This document shows, piece by piece, positions 26,411 to 35,320 of a DNA stretch of 64,000 bases. Positions within the stretch are counted from its first letter, which is position 1, and each line of letters opens with the position of its first letter. The DNA is from Actinomadura litoris (GTDB taxonomy: Bacteria; Actinomycetota; Actinomycetes; Streptosporangiales; Streptosporangiaceae). The position numbers were made by a program, and so were the translations under genes. Below the pieces are notes generated by a model. It worked only from the letters and a program-made list of their open reading frames with translations. It had not been told where the DNA came from and did not search any database. The DNA is taken from assembly GCF_009733595.1 (NCBI RefSeq), contig NZ_WOFH01000010.1, positions 124,001 to 188,000 on the forward strand, written 5' to 3'.

Positions 26411-26889
26411 TGACGATCGACGTGGTGAACGAGTCCGGCGTCCAGGTCGCCGAGAAGGACATCGCCGACCTGGCCCGCCACGTCCTGGACGCCCTGCGCG
26501 TGCACCCGCTCGCCGAGCTGTCGGTGCTGCTGGTCGACGAGGCGGCGATGACCGAGCTGCACGTGAAGTGGATGGACGAGCCCGGCCCGACCGACGTGCT
26601 GTCCTTCCCGATGGACGAGCTGCGCCCCGGCCACCTGTCGGGCGGCGCCGACGAGGACGGCGAGGCCGACCCCGGGCTGCTCGGCGACGTCGTGCTGTGC
26701 CCGGCGGTGGCCGAGCGGCAGGGCCGCGAGGCCGGCCACGGCACCGCGGCCGAGCTGGAGCTGCTGTGCGCGCACGGCATCCTGCACCTGCTCGGCTACG
26801 ACCACGCCGAGCCGGAGGAGCACAGGGAGATGTTCGGCCTCCAGGCGGAGCTGCTCACCTCCTGGCAGGAGAAACGCGGCCGGTCATGA
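26410..26889 (+). CDS. ybeY: Endoribonuclease YbeY
   Basis: A 159-residue single-domain metalloprotein for 16S rRNA 3'-end processing and ribosome quality control. The family motif HGILHLLGYDHAEPEEHREMF gives the HxxxHxxxxxH zinc site; DVLSFPMDE and LLGDVVLCPAVAERQ are also typical. GTG 26410 overlaps the last base of the phoH stop, so translation is coupled. The CNNM gene starts 16 bp downstream. Confidence 0.95.
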
Positions 26890-26905
26890 CCGCCGCGGCC
26901 GGGTC

Positions 26906-28186
26906 ATGAGCACGACGCAGGGATGGCTGTCCGCCCTGGCGGTGGTCCTGGTCTTCGCCGCGGGCCTGCTGGCCGGCACCGAGACCGCGCTCGCCCGGGT
27001 CTCGCGCGTCACCGTCGAGGACAGCGTCCGCGAGGGCCGCCGCGGCTCCCGCCGCCTCGCCGAGGTCGTCGCCGACCCGGCCCGCTACGTCAACATGGTG
27101 CTGCTGCTGCGCATCGGCTGCGAGCTGGTCGCCACCGTGATCGTCGCCGACCTGTGCGTGACCTGGCTGGATGAGACCTGGCGCGCCTACGTCGTCGCCG
27201 CCGCGATCATGATCGTGGTCAGCTACGTCGTGATCGGCGTCGGCCCCCGCACGCTCGGCATCCAGCACGCCGACCGGATCGCCCTCGCCGGCGCCGCCGT
27301 GATCCACCCGGTGACGCGGGTGTTCGGCCCGCTGCCCCGGCTGCTGATCCTGCTCGGCAACGCGCTGACGCCCGGCAAGGGCTTCCGGGAGGGCCCGTTC
27401 GCCTCCGAGGCGGAGCTGCGCGACCTCGTCGACCTCGCCGAGCAGCGCAGCCTCATCGAGCCGGACGAGCGCGAGATGATCCACTCGGTGTTCGAGCTGG
27501 GCGACACGCTCGTCCGCGAGGTGATGGTGCCGCGCACCGACATCGTGTTCGTGGAGCGCGACAAGACGCTGCGCCAGGCGATGTCGCTGGCGCTGCGCAG
27601 CGGCTTCTCCCGCATCCCCGTCGTCGGCGAGAACGAGGACGACGTCGTCGGCATCGCCTACCTCAAGGACGTCGTCCGCCGCGGCCAGGAGAACCGCGAG
27701 CGCGAGGGCGTCGAGACCGTCGACTCGGTCATGCGGGAGGCGACCTACGTCCCCGACAGCAAGCCGATCGACGAGCTGCTGCGCGAGATGCAGGCCCGCC
27801 AGATCCACCTCGCGATCGTGATCGACGAGTACGGCGGAACCGCCGGGCTCGTCACCATCGAGGACATCCTGGAGGAGATCGTCGGCGAGATCACCGACGA
27901 GTACGACCGCGAGACCCCGCCGGTGACCTGGCTGTCGGACGACGTCGCCCGCGTCACCGCCCGGCTGCCCGTCGAGGACCTCGCCGAGCTGTTCGACACC
28001 GAGATCGACGTCGAGGAGGTCGACACGGTCGGCGGCCTGCTCGCCCACGCGCTCGGCCGCGTCCCCATCGAGGGCTCCACCGCCGAGGTCGGCTCCGCCC
28101 ACAACGGCGCCGCGCTCTCCCTGAAGGCCGAGACGATCGCGGGCCGCCGCAACCGCGTGGGGACGGTGCTGGTCAGCAGGGTCTGA
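26906..28186 (+). CDS. CNNM/CorC-type transporter (hemolysin C family)
   Basis: A 426-residue membrane protein: an N-terminal CNNM (DUF21) domain with about four helices (WLSALAVVLVFAAGLLAGTETALARVSR at the start), then a CBS pair at about 205-330 (VMVPRTDIVFVERDKT, HLAIVIDEYGGTAGLVTIED), and a CorC/HlyC C-terminal domain (VEEVDTVGGLLAHALGRVP). Members handle Mg2+ or Co2+ efflux. It is the fourth gene of the phoH-ybeY group, usually followed by a cdd-like gene and era. A tandem 15-bp repeat begins at its last codons. Confidence 0.92.
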   Translation: MSTTQGWLSALAVVLVFAAGLLAGTETALARVSRVTVEDSVREGRRGSRRLAEVVADPARYVNMVLLLRIGCELVATVIVADLCVTWLDETWRAYVVAAAIMIVVSYVVIGVGPRTLGIQHADRIALAGAAVIHPVTRVFGPLPRLLILLGNALTPGKGFREGPFASEAELRDLVDLAEQRSLIEPDEREMIHSVFELGDTLVREVMVPRTDIVFVERDKTLRQAMSLALRSGFSRIPVVGENEDDVVGIAYLKDVVRRGQENREREGVETVDSVMREATYVPDSKPIDELLREMQARQIHLAIVIDEYGGTAGLVTIEDILEEIVGEITDEYDRETPPVTWLSDDVARVTARLPVEDLAELFDTEIDVEEVDTVGGLLAHALGRVPIEGSTAEVGSAHNGAALSLKAETIAGRRNRVGTVLVSRV

Positions 28187-28253
28187 CCGTGTCGGGACTG
28201 ACCGTGATGGGTCCGACCGTGCCGGGTCTGACGGCGATGAGTGCGACCACGAT
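28179..28253. repeat. Five tandem 15-bp repeats at the end of the CNNM gene
   Basis: Units GGGTCTGACCGTGTC, GGGACTGACCGTGAT, GGGTCCGACCGTGCC, GGGTCTGACGGCGAT and GAGTGCGACCACGAT run head to tail. The first contains the CNNM stop codon (TCTGAC), and each of the first two units has a TGA in the same frame. They sit between the convergent CNNM and cdd-like genes. Confidence 0.9.
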
Positions 28254-28259
28254 GCCCGG

Positions 28260-28598
28260 TCAGGCCTCCAGGGCGGCGCGGAGGGTGCCGTCGGGGGCGG
28301 CCAGCAGGACGGTCGCCTCGGGGCCGAGCTCGCGGACGGTCGTGACGTCGGAGGCGGTCGCCGCGTCGGCGGTGCTGACCAGGGCGGCGGCCTCCAGGCT
28401 CTCGGCGCCGCTCGACACCGCCATCGCGACGGCGACCTGGAGGGCCGACAGCTTCAGCGACGGCAGGTCGACGCCGGTCGCGGCGTAGGTCCGGCCGGTC
28501 TCGTCCCGGACGGCGGCGCCCTCGGCGGCTCCCGTGCGGGCCCTGGACGACCGCGCCAGGGTGATGATCTTCGCGTCCTCGGAGTTCAGCTCGCTCAC
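28260..28598 (-). CDS. Cytidine-deaminase-like protein lacking catalytic motifs
   Basis: A 112-residue product beginning VSELNSEDAKIITLARSSRARTG at GTG 28598, with EGAAVRDETGRTYAA, LSALQVAVAMAVSSGAESLEAAALV and ELGPEATVLLAAPDG. This is the actinobacterial cdd-like family that normally sits between the CNNM gene and era. The fold is cytidine deaminase, but the zinc motifs (HAE and PCxxC) are missing: the usual C/HAE position reads ALQVA and there is no Cys at all. It is probably not a deaminase. Here it is on the opposite strand from its usual neighbours. Confidence 0.8.
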   Translation of the reverse strand: MSELNSEDAKIITLARSSRARTGAAEGAAVRDETGRTYAATGVDLPSLKLSALQVAVAMAVSSGAESLEAAALVSTADAATASDVTTVRELGPEATVLLAAPDGTLRAALEA

Positions 28599-28636
28599 GC
28601 CCCCCAGCGTACGGGGCGGGCGGCCCTCGGCTTCCC

Positions 28637-28698
28637 GCAAGTGGCCGCAAGTGCCCCCGGCCGGGATCCCAAGTGGGTGCCAAGTGGGCGGCAAGGGG
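28637..28698 (+). promoter_or_regulatory. Helically phased CAAGTGG direct repeats upstream of the MMPL gene
   Basis: CAAGTGG or close variants start at 28638, 28648, 28670, 28681 and 28692; from 28648 on the spacings are 22, 11 and 11 bp. Heptamers repeated every 11 bp are the known layout of SARP regulator sites, and a SARP-type gene follows two genes later. The array also lies upstream of the divergent cdd-like gene. Confidence 0.6.
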
Positions 28699-28746
28699 AC
28701 GGCGCGACCCTCGGGAGGTCAATGGAGATTGTCTGGGGGAGTTGTG

Positions 28747-30870
28747 ATGTCCCGTCTGCTGTACCGCCTCGGGAGAGCCGCCGCGCTGCGGCCGTGGCGG
28801 TTCATCGTCGTGTGGCTGGTGCTCATCGGGGCGATGGCCGGGATCGCCGGGGTCGCGGGCGGCACGCTGCATGACAACTACACGCTGTCGGGGACCGGGT
28901 CGCAGGAGGCCCGCGACCTGCTGGAGGACCGGTTCCCCGCGCTGTCGGGCGCGGACGCGCGGGTCGTGGTGCACGCGAAGTCGGGCACGGTGGACCAGGC
29001 GGCGCTCGGCACGGCGAGCGCGGAGCTGCGCAAGCTGCCGCACGTGAGCGCGGTGGATCCGCCGCAGCCGTCCAAGGACGGCGCGACCGCGCTGATGACC
29101 GTCCGGTACTCGGTGCCGGTGACCGACCTCGCGCCCAAGCCGACGCTGGAGTTGCTGCGGGACGCCACCGGCAACCTCGACAAGGCCGGATACCAGGTCG
29201 AGTTCGGGGGGCAGGTGCCCGAGAACGTGACGGCGCCGGGGGGCGTCGCCGAGGCGGTCGGGATCGTCGCGGCGCTGGTGATCCTGCTGCTGGCGTTCGG
29301 GTCGGTCGTGGCGGCGGGGCTCCCGCTGGCCGTCGCGCTGGCGGGGCTCGGCGTCGGGGTGTCGGGGATCACACTGCTCGCGCTGTTCACCAACGTGGCG
29401 ACGACGTCGCCGACGCTGGCCTCGATGGTCGGGCTCGGCGTGGGGATCGACTACGCGCTGTTCATCCTCACCCGGCACCGCGAGGGGCTCGCGGGGGGCC
29501 TGGACGTCCCCGAGTCGGTGGGGCGCGCCATCGCCACGGCCGGCATGTCGGTGATCTTCGCCGGGTTCACGGTGCTGCTGGCGCTGTGCGGGCTGGTGCT
29601 GTCGCGGATCCCGTCGTTCATGACGATGGGCTTCGCGACCGGGCTCGTCGTGGCGGCGACGGTGCTGAGCGCGGTCACGCTGCTGCCCGCCGTCCTCGGC
29701 CTGTCGGGCCGCCGGGTGCTGCGCCGCCGCGACCGCGCGGCCGGCGCGACGATCTCGGCGGAGTCGCCGAGGGTCCGCCGGTGGGCCGAGCACGTCGGCC
29801 GGCACCCGTGGCCGTGGCTGGTCGCCGCGCTGCTGCTGATGCTCGCGCTGGCGGCGCCGATGCTCGGCATGCGCACCTGGCCGAGCGACGCCAGCAGCGA
29901 GCCGACCTCCAACACCGTCCGGCAGTCCTACGACCTCGTCGCGGACGCCTACGGGCCCGGCGCCAACGGCACGTTCCTCGTCGCCGCCGACCTGGAGAAG
30001 GTGGACGCCTCGGCGCTGCCCGGCCTCGGGCAGAAGCTCTCCCGGGTCGACGGGGTGGTCGCGGTCGCGCCGGCGCAGCTGTCGCCCGACCGGACCGCCG
30101 CCGTGATCATCGTCACCCCGGAGTACGGGCCGCAGGACGAGGCGGTGACCGGGCTCGTCGACCGCATCCGCGCCGACGTCCTGCCGCCGGGCACGGAGAT
30201 CACCGGGTTGACCGCGACGTATGTCGACCTGTCCCGGGTGCTGTCGGAGCGGCTGTGGCCGGTGATCGGCGTCGTCGTCGCGACCTCGTTCATCATGCTG
30301 ATGATCGTCTTCAGGTCGGTGCTGGCGCCGCTCAAGGCCGCCGCGATGAACCTGCTGTCGATCGGCGCCGCCTACGGGGTGCTGACCGCCGTGTTCCAGT
30401 GGGGGTGGGGCGCCGAGCTGCTCGGGCTCCCGCACAGCGTCCCGGTGTCCAGCTTCATCCTGCTGCTGATGTTCGCCGTGCTGTTCGGCGTCTCGATGGA
30501 CTACGAGGTGTTCCTGCTCTCGCGGGTCCGGGAGGAATGGCTGCGCAGCGGCGACGCGCACGGCTCGGTGTCCACCGGGCTCGCCGCGACCGGCCGGGTG
30601 ATCACCAGCGCGGCGCTGATCATGGTGGCGGTGTTCCTCGGGTTCGCGATGGACCCAGGCGTGATCATCAAGCAGATGGGCGTCGGGCTCGCGGCGGCGG
30701 TGGCGCTGGACGCGACGATCGTCCGGCTGGTGCTGGTGCCCGCCACGATGGCGCTGCTCGGACGGGCGAACTGGTGGCTGCCGAAGCCGCTGGCCCGCGT
30801 CCTGCCGAACATCGACCTGCACGGCGCCACCCCCGCCGGGGACGCCGAGCGCGAGCACCAGCCCGCGTGA
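28747..30870 (+). CDS. MMPL-family RND transporter
   Basis: A 707-residue exporter with two symmetric halves, each with one helix, a periplasm-side loop and a five-helix bundle. Typical segments: WRFIVVWLVLIGAMAGIAG at the start, SLASMVGLG-type VGLGVGIDYALFILTRHRE in the first half and LLLMFAVLFGVSMDYEVFLL in the second, each carrying the Asp-Tyr proton-relay pair. MMPL proteins export lipids, siderophores or polyketides. ATG 28747 is chosen at the conserved N-terminus. It is followed by the SARP-type regulator gene and preceded by phased repeats. Substrate unknown. Confidence 0.92.
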   Translation: MSRLLYRLGRAAALRPWRFIVVWLVLIGAMAGIAGVAGGTLHDNYTLSGTGSQEARDLLEDRFPALSGADARVVVHAKSGTVDQAALGTASAELRKLPHVSAVDPPQPSKDGATALMTVRYSVPVTDLAPKPTLELLRDATGNLDKAGYQVEFGGQVPENVTAPGGVAEAVGIVAALVILLLAFGSVVAAGLPLAVALAGLGVGVSGITLLALFTNVATTSPTLASMVGLGVGIDYALFILTRHREGLAGGLDVPESVGRAIATAGMSVIFAGFTVLLALCGLVLSRIPSFMTMGFATGLVVAATVLSAVTLLPAVLGLSGRRVLRRRDRAAGATISAESPRVRRWAEHVGRHPWPWLVAALLLMLALAAPMLGMRTWPSDASSEPTSNTVRQSYDLVADAYGPGANGTFLVAADLEKVDASALPGLGQKLSRVDGVVAVAPAQLSPDRTAAVIIVTPEYGPQDEAVTGLVDRIRADVLPPGTEITGLTATYVDLSRVLSERLWPVIGVVVATSFIMLMIVFRSVLAPLKAAAMNLLSIGAAYGVLTAVFQWGWGAELLGLPHSVPVSSFILLLMFAVLFGVSMDYEVFLLSRVREEWLRSGDAHGSVSTGLAATGRVITSAALIMVAVFLGFAMDPGVIIKQMGVGLAAAVALDATIVRLVLVPATMALLGRANWWLPKPLARVLPNIDLHGATPAGDAEREHQPA

Positions 30871-30910
30871 CCGCCCGGTGATCGCTGTGTAGCGGGGGCC
30901 CGGACGGCTG

Positions 30911-30950
30911 GTCGTCATGTCCCGGTTTAGGCTGACCGGGACATGACGAC
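30911..30950. promoter_or_regulatory. Perfect 16-bp-arm inverted repeat containing the SARP start codon
   Basis: Arms GTCGTCATGTCCCGGT and ACCGGGACATGACGAC with an 8-bp spacer; two further G-U pairs extend it in RNA. The ATG at 30943 is inside the right arm. It can act as an operator on DNA, or as a hairpin hiding the start codon if the transcript begins upstream. Confidence 0.9.
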
Positions 30951-33900
30951 TGCTGTGCGCGTGCTCGGATCCTTCGGCGCGGCGGTGGACGGCACGCCGG
31001 TGGACCTCGGCGGCCCCCGCCAGCGCTCGGTGCTCGCGCGCCTGGTCGTCGCGCAGGGCCGGATGGTCCCGGCCGACCGGCTCGTCGAGGACCTGTGGGG
31101 CGAGGCGGCGCCGCCGCGCGCCGCCGCCGGGCTCCAGTCGTTCGTCTCGCACCTGCGTCGGGCGCTGGAGCCGGGCCGCCCGCCCCGCACCCCGGCGCGC
31201 GTCCTGCTCACCGAGCCGCCCGGGTACGCGCTGCGGCTGCCCGCGGACGGCGTCGACGCCTGGGCGTTCGACGCGCTGATCGACGAGGCCGCCGCGCTGC
31301 TGGAGGCGGGCGATCCCGCGCGGGCGCGGCGGCGGGCGCAGGACGCGCTCGGGCGCTGGCGCGGACCCGCCTACGCCGAGTTCGCCGGGCTGCCCTGGGC
31401 CGCCGCCGAGGCCGCCCGGCTGGAGGAGCGGCGCCGCCTCGCGGTCGAGCGGCGGGCCGAGGCGACGCTGCGGCTCGGCGCGGCGCCCGAGGCCGTCCCC
31501 GACCTGGAGGCCCACACCGCCGCCAACCCGCTGCGCGAGGAGGGCTGGCGGCTGCTCGCGCTCGCCCTCTACCGCGCCGGGCGCCAGGGCGACGCCCTCG
31601 CCGCGCTCCGCCGCGCCCGCGCGGCGCTCACCGAGGAGCTGGGCGTCGACCCGGGTCCCGCCCTGCGCCGCCTGGAGTCCGACATCCTCGCCCAGGCGCC
31701 GTCCCTGGACCCGGCGGTCGGCGCTCCGGCGGACGCCCCGCGCCCGGTGCTGCGCCTCGCCGCCGCGCCCCCGGAGAGCGCCGCGCCGGTGACCCGGGGG
31801 ACGGCGTTCGTCGGACGCGAGAGCGAGCTGGCGCGGCTTGAGGAGGCCGCGCGCGCCGCCGCGGCGGGACGGCGCGGCGTCGTCATCGTCGGCGGCGACG
31901 CGGGCATGGGCAAGACCGCCCTGGTCGAACGGTTCGCGCGCACGCTCGGCGACCGCGGCTGGACCCGCGCCTGGGGCCGCGCCCCCGAGACCGGCGGCGC
32001 CCCGGCGGCCTGGCCCTGGGCCGAGCTGCTGCACGAGCTGACCGCCGCCGTCCCGCCCGAGCCCGCCCTCGCCGCCCGCCTCGGCCCGCTCCTGGACGAC
32101 GCGGCGGCCGGGCCTTCGGGCGCCTCGGGGGCCGACGCGGGCACCGGCCGGTTCCGGCTCCATCTGGCCGTGGGCGACTACCTCGACGAGGTCGCGGGCC
32201 ACGCGCCGCTGCTGCTCGTCCTGGACGACCTCCACTGGGCCGACGAGGAGACGCTCGCGCTGCTGACGCGCCTCGCCGAGCGGCTCAGGGACCGCCCCGT
32301 CCTGCTGGTGACGACGTTCCGGCAGACCGAGGTGCCCGAGCGGCTCGCCGCCGCCCTCGCCCTGCTCGCCCGGCACGAGCCCGACCGGATCGACCTCGGC
32401 GGGCTGTCGGTGCCCGAGGTCGCCGCGCTCGTCCGCGACACCTGCGACGCCCGCCTCGGCGACGCCGAGCTGTCGGCGATCGCCGAGCGGACCGCCGGGA
32501 ACCCGTTCTTCACCCGCGAGACCGCCCGGCTCCTGGAGGCCGAGGGCCTGCCCGCCGCGACCCGCCGCGTCCCCGCCGGGGTCGGCGACGTGCTGCGCCG
32601 CCGGATCGCGCGGCTGCCCGAGCCCGCGCAGGCCGTCCTGCGCGACGCCGCCGTCATCGGCCGGGACGCCCCCCTCGGCGTGCTGACCGACCTGACGGGC
32701 GACGAGGACGCCGTGCTCGACGCCGTCGAGGCGGGCCTGGCGTCCGGGCTGGTCACCGAGCCCGCGCCGGGCCGGATGCGGTTCGCGCACGCCCTCGTCC
32801 GCGACACCCTCTACACCGGGATCTCGCGGGCCCGCCGCGTCCGCGGCCACGGCCGGGTCGCCGCCGCGCTGGAGCGGCACAGCCCCGACGAGGTCGCCGC
32901 GATCGCCCACCACTACCTGGAGTCCGGCACCGACTCCGGCAAGGCCGTCCGGTACGCGCGGCTCGCCGCCGAGGCCGCCGAGGCCCGCTTCGCGCACGCG
33001 GCCGCCGCCGACCTGTGGGTCCGCGCCGTCGAGACGCTGCGCGCGCGGGGCCCCGAGGCGACCCGCGACCGGCTGGAGGCCGAGGTCTCCGCGATCCGCG
33101 CGTCCGCCCTCGCCGGGGACGTCGTCGCCGCCCGGCGCCGCCGCCAGGCCGCGATCGCCGACGCCCGCGCGCTCGGCGACGTCCGGCTGCTGGCCCGGGT
33201 CATCGTCGCCTTCGACGGCCCCACCCTGTGGACGGCCCGCGAGTACGGGACGCTCGACCAGGCCGTCGTCGACGCCACCGCCGAGGCGCTCGACCGGCTG
33301 CCGGAGGGCGAGCCGGAGCTGCGCGTCCGGCTGCTCACCACGATGGCGCTGGAGATGGAGGGGCAGCAGCGCGACGTGGGCGTCACCGCGTCCGGGGAGG
33401 CGGTCGCGCTCGCCCGCGAACTCGGCGACCCCGAGCTGATCGCCGTCGCGCTCAACGGCCGCTACATCAACTCCTACCGCACGGCGGACGGCCTGGCCGC
33501 GCGCCGCGCGATCGCGACCGAGCTGCTCGCCCTCGCGGGCGAGCACGACCTCGCCACCTACCTCGTCCTCGCGCACCTCCAGCTCCAGCAGAACGCCATC
33601 TCCGCGCTGGACCTGCCCGCCGCGAGCCGGCAGCTCGCCGAGGGCGCCCGCCTCGCCGACCAGTACGGGCTGCCGCTGCTCGCGCAGATCGCCACCTGGT
33701 ACACGGGCCTCCAGCAGGCCTTCACCGCCCGCCCGGAGGCCGCCGAGCGCGCCTATGAGGAGGTGGGCGGCGCCATCGGCCGGGCCAGCATCTGGTTCGA
33801 CGAGCGCGGCATGCTGTTCCTCGCCGCGTTCTGCGTGCGGCTCGTCCAGGGCCGGGCCGGGGAGATGGCCGAGGAGGCCGGCTGGCTGCACCGCCGGTGG

Positions 33901-34320
33901 CCGGGCATCGAGCCGATCGCCGACGTCCACGCGCTCGCGCTGGCCGCCGCCGGACGCACCGCCGAGGCCCGCGCCGCCGTGGCCGGGACGGGGCCCGTCC
34001 GGCTCGACTACTTCTTCGACCTCTCGATGGCCATCCGGGCGCTGCGCGCGATCGCGCTCGGCGACCGCGACCTGGCCGAGCGGGCCTACGCGGCCCTCCT
34101 GCCCTACGAGCAGCACGTCACCGGCGGCGGAACCGCCGTCGCCACCATCGGGCCCGTCGCGCACGTCCTCGGCGACCTGGCGCTGTTCCTGGAGCGCCCC
34201 GCGCACGTCACCGCCGCCCACTACCGCGAGGCCGCCCGGGTGGCCCGCCGCCTGGGCGCCGACCACTGGGTCGAGAAGGCCGACGACGCCCTCCGCTGCC
34301 TGGGCTCTCCCGCCGCCTGA
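30943..34320 (+). CDS. Large SARP-type regulator (BTAD, AAA ATPase, TPR-like)
   Basis: A 1125-residue cytoplasmic regulator. Order: OmpR-like winged helix (about 1-90, VRVLGSFGAAVDGTPVDLGG, SVLARLVVAQGRMVPADRLV), bacterial transcriptional activation domain (about 95-245, EEGWRLLALALYRAGRQGDALAALRRAR, ELGVDPGPALRRLE), STAND-type ATPase (about 285-600, Walker A GGDAGMGKTAL near 318, Walker B LLVLDDLHWAD near 424), and a long helical TPR-like C-terminus. AfsR-like SARPs activate secondary metabolism or stress genes. There is no C-terminal LuxR helix. The start codon lies in a perfect inverted repeat. Targets probably include the adjacent MMPL gene; this is inference. Confidence 0.92.
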   Translation: MTTAVRVLGSFGAAVDGTPVDLGGPRQRSVLARLVVAQGRMVPADRLVEDLWGEAAPPRAAAGLQSFVSHLRRALEPGRPPRTPARVLLTEPPGYALRLPADGVDAWAFDALIDEAAALLEAGDPARARRRAQDALGRWRGPAYAEFAGLPWAAAEAARLEERRRLAVERRAEATLRLGAAPEAVPDLEAHTAANPLREEGWRLLALALYRAGRQGDALAALRRARAALTEELGVDPGPALRRLESDILAQAPSLDPAVGAPADAPRPVLRLAAAPPESAAPVTRGTAFVGRESELARLEEAARAAAAGRRGVVIVGGDAGMGKTALVERFARTLGDRGWTRAWGRAPETGGAPAAWPWAELLHELTAAVPPEPALAARLGPLLDDAAAGPSGASGADAGTGRFRLHLAVGDYLDEVAGHAPLLLVLDDLHWADEETLALLTRLAERLRDRPVLLVTTFRQTEVPERLAAALALLARHEPDRIDLGGLSVPEVAALVRDTCDARLGDAELSAIAERTAGNPFFTRETARLLEAEGLPAATRRVPAGVGDVLRRRIARLPEPAQAVLRDAAVIGRDAPLGVLTDLTGDEDAVLDAVEAGLASGLVTEPAPGRMRFAHALVRDTLYTGISRARRVRGHGRVAAALERHSPDEVAAIAHHYLESGTDSGKAVRYARLAAEAAEARFAHAAAADLWVRAVETLRARGPEATRDRLEAEVSAIRASALAGDVVAARRRRQAAIADARALGDVRLLARVIVAFDGPTLWTAREYGTLDQAVVDATAEALDRLPEGEPELRVRLLTTMALEMEGQQRDVGVTASGEAVALARELGDPELIAVALNGRYINSYRTADGLAARRAIATELLALAGEHDLATYLVLAHLQLQQNAISALDLPAASRQLAEGARLADQYGLPLLAQIATWYTGLQQAFTARPEAAERAYEEVGGAIGRASIWFDERGMLFLAAFCVRLVQGRAGEMAEEAGWLHRRWPGIEPIADVHALALAAAGRTAEARAAVAGTGPVRLDYFFDLSMAIRALRAIALGDRDLAERAYAALLPYEQHVTGGGTAVATIGPVAHVLGDLALFLERPAHVTAAHYREAARVARRLGADHWVEKADDALRCLGSPAA

Positions 34321-34386
34321 GCACCGGCGTTGGACCGGGCGGGGCGGCGCGTGGGGGACAATCGGAGGGTGACAACGCTGGGAGAC

Positions 34387-35313
34387 ATGACCGACCGACG
34401 TCCGGCGGGCGAGCACCGCGCCGGGTTCGCCTGCTTCGTCGGGCGCCCGAACGTGGGCAAGTCCACGCTGATGAACGCGCTGGTCGGCACCAAGGTCGCG
34501 ATCACCAGCAGCCGCCCGCAGACCACCCGGCGCGCCATCCGGGGCATCGTGCACCGGCCCGGCGCGCAGCTCGTCGTCGTCGACACCCCCGGCCTGCACA
34601 AGCCCCGCACGCTGCTCGGCGAGCGGCTCGACAGCCTCGTCCGCTCCACGCTGACCGAGGTGGACGTGATCGGGTTCTGCGTGCCCGCCGACCAGCCCGT
34701 CGGCCCCGGCGACAAGTACATCGCGCGCGAGCTGGCCGCCGTGAAGGGTACGCCGGTCGTGGCGATCGTGACCAAGACCGACCTGGCCGCCCCCGAGCGG
34801 GTCGCCGAGCAGCTCCTGGCCGTCGGGGGGCTCGGCGAGTTCGCCGACATCGTGCCCTGCTCGGCCGACGGCGGCTTCCAGGTCGACCTCGCCGGCGACC
34901 TGCTGATCTCCCACCTGCCCGAGGGCCCGCCGCTCTACCCCGAGGGCGACCTCACCGACGAGCCCGAGCAGGTCCTGGTCGCCGAGCTGATCCGCGAGGC
35001 CGCGCTGGAGGGCGTCCGCGACGAGCTGCCGCACTCGATCGCCGTGGTCGTGGACGAGATGGCCGCCCGCGAGAACCGGGGCGGGCGCGCCGACCTCGTC
35101 GACATCTACGCGCACCTGTTCGTCGAGCGGTCCAGCCAGAAGGGGATCATCATCGGCCACAAGGGCGCCCGGCTCCGCGAGGTCGGCGCCGCCGCCCGAC
35201 GGCAGATCGAGGCGCTCCTCGGCACCAAGGTCTTCCTCGACCTGCGCGTCAGCGTCCTCAAGGACTGGCAGCGCGACCCCAAGCAGCTCCGGCGCCTCGG
35301 CTTCTACGACTGA
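34387..35313 (+). CDS. era: GTPase Era
   Basis: A 308-residue ribosome-assembly GTPase. G1 GRPNVGKST, G2 region SRPQTTRRAIRGI, G3 DTPGLHKP, G4 TKTD, then the KH domain with VERSSQKGIIIGHKGARLREVG and the end LKDWQRDPKQLRRLGFYD. It binds the 3' end of 16S rRNA. GTG 34369 is an alternative start adding six residues; neither has an ideal ribosome-binding site. Era normally sits directly after the cdd-like gene, but here an MMPL and a SARP gene intervene. The convergent gene downstream ends 7 bp away. Confidence 0.96.
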   Translation: MTDRRPAGEHRAGFACFVGRPNVGKSTLMNALVGTKVAITSSRPQTTRRAIRGIVHRPGAQLVVVDTPGLHKPRTLLGERLDSLVRSTLTEVDVIGFCVPADQPVGPGDKYIARELAAVKGTPVVAIVTKTDLAAPERVAEQLLAVGGLGEFADIVPCSADGGFQVDLAGDLLISHLPEGPPLYPEGDLTDEPEQVLVAELIREAALEGVRDELPHSIAVVVDEMAARENRGGRADLVDIYAHLFVERSSQKGIIIGHKGARLREVGAAARRQIEALLGTKVFLDLRVSVLKDWQRDPKQLRRLGFYD

Positions 35314-35320
35314 GCGGCGG

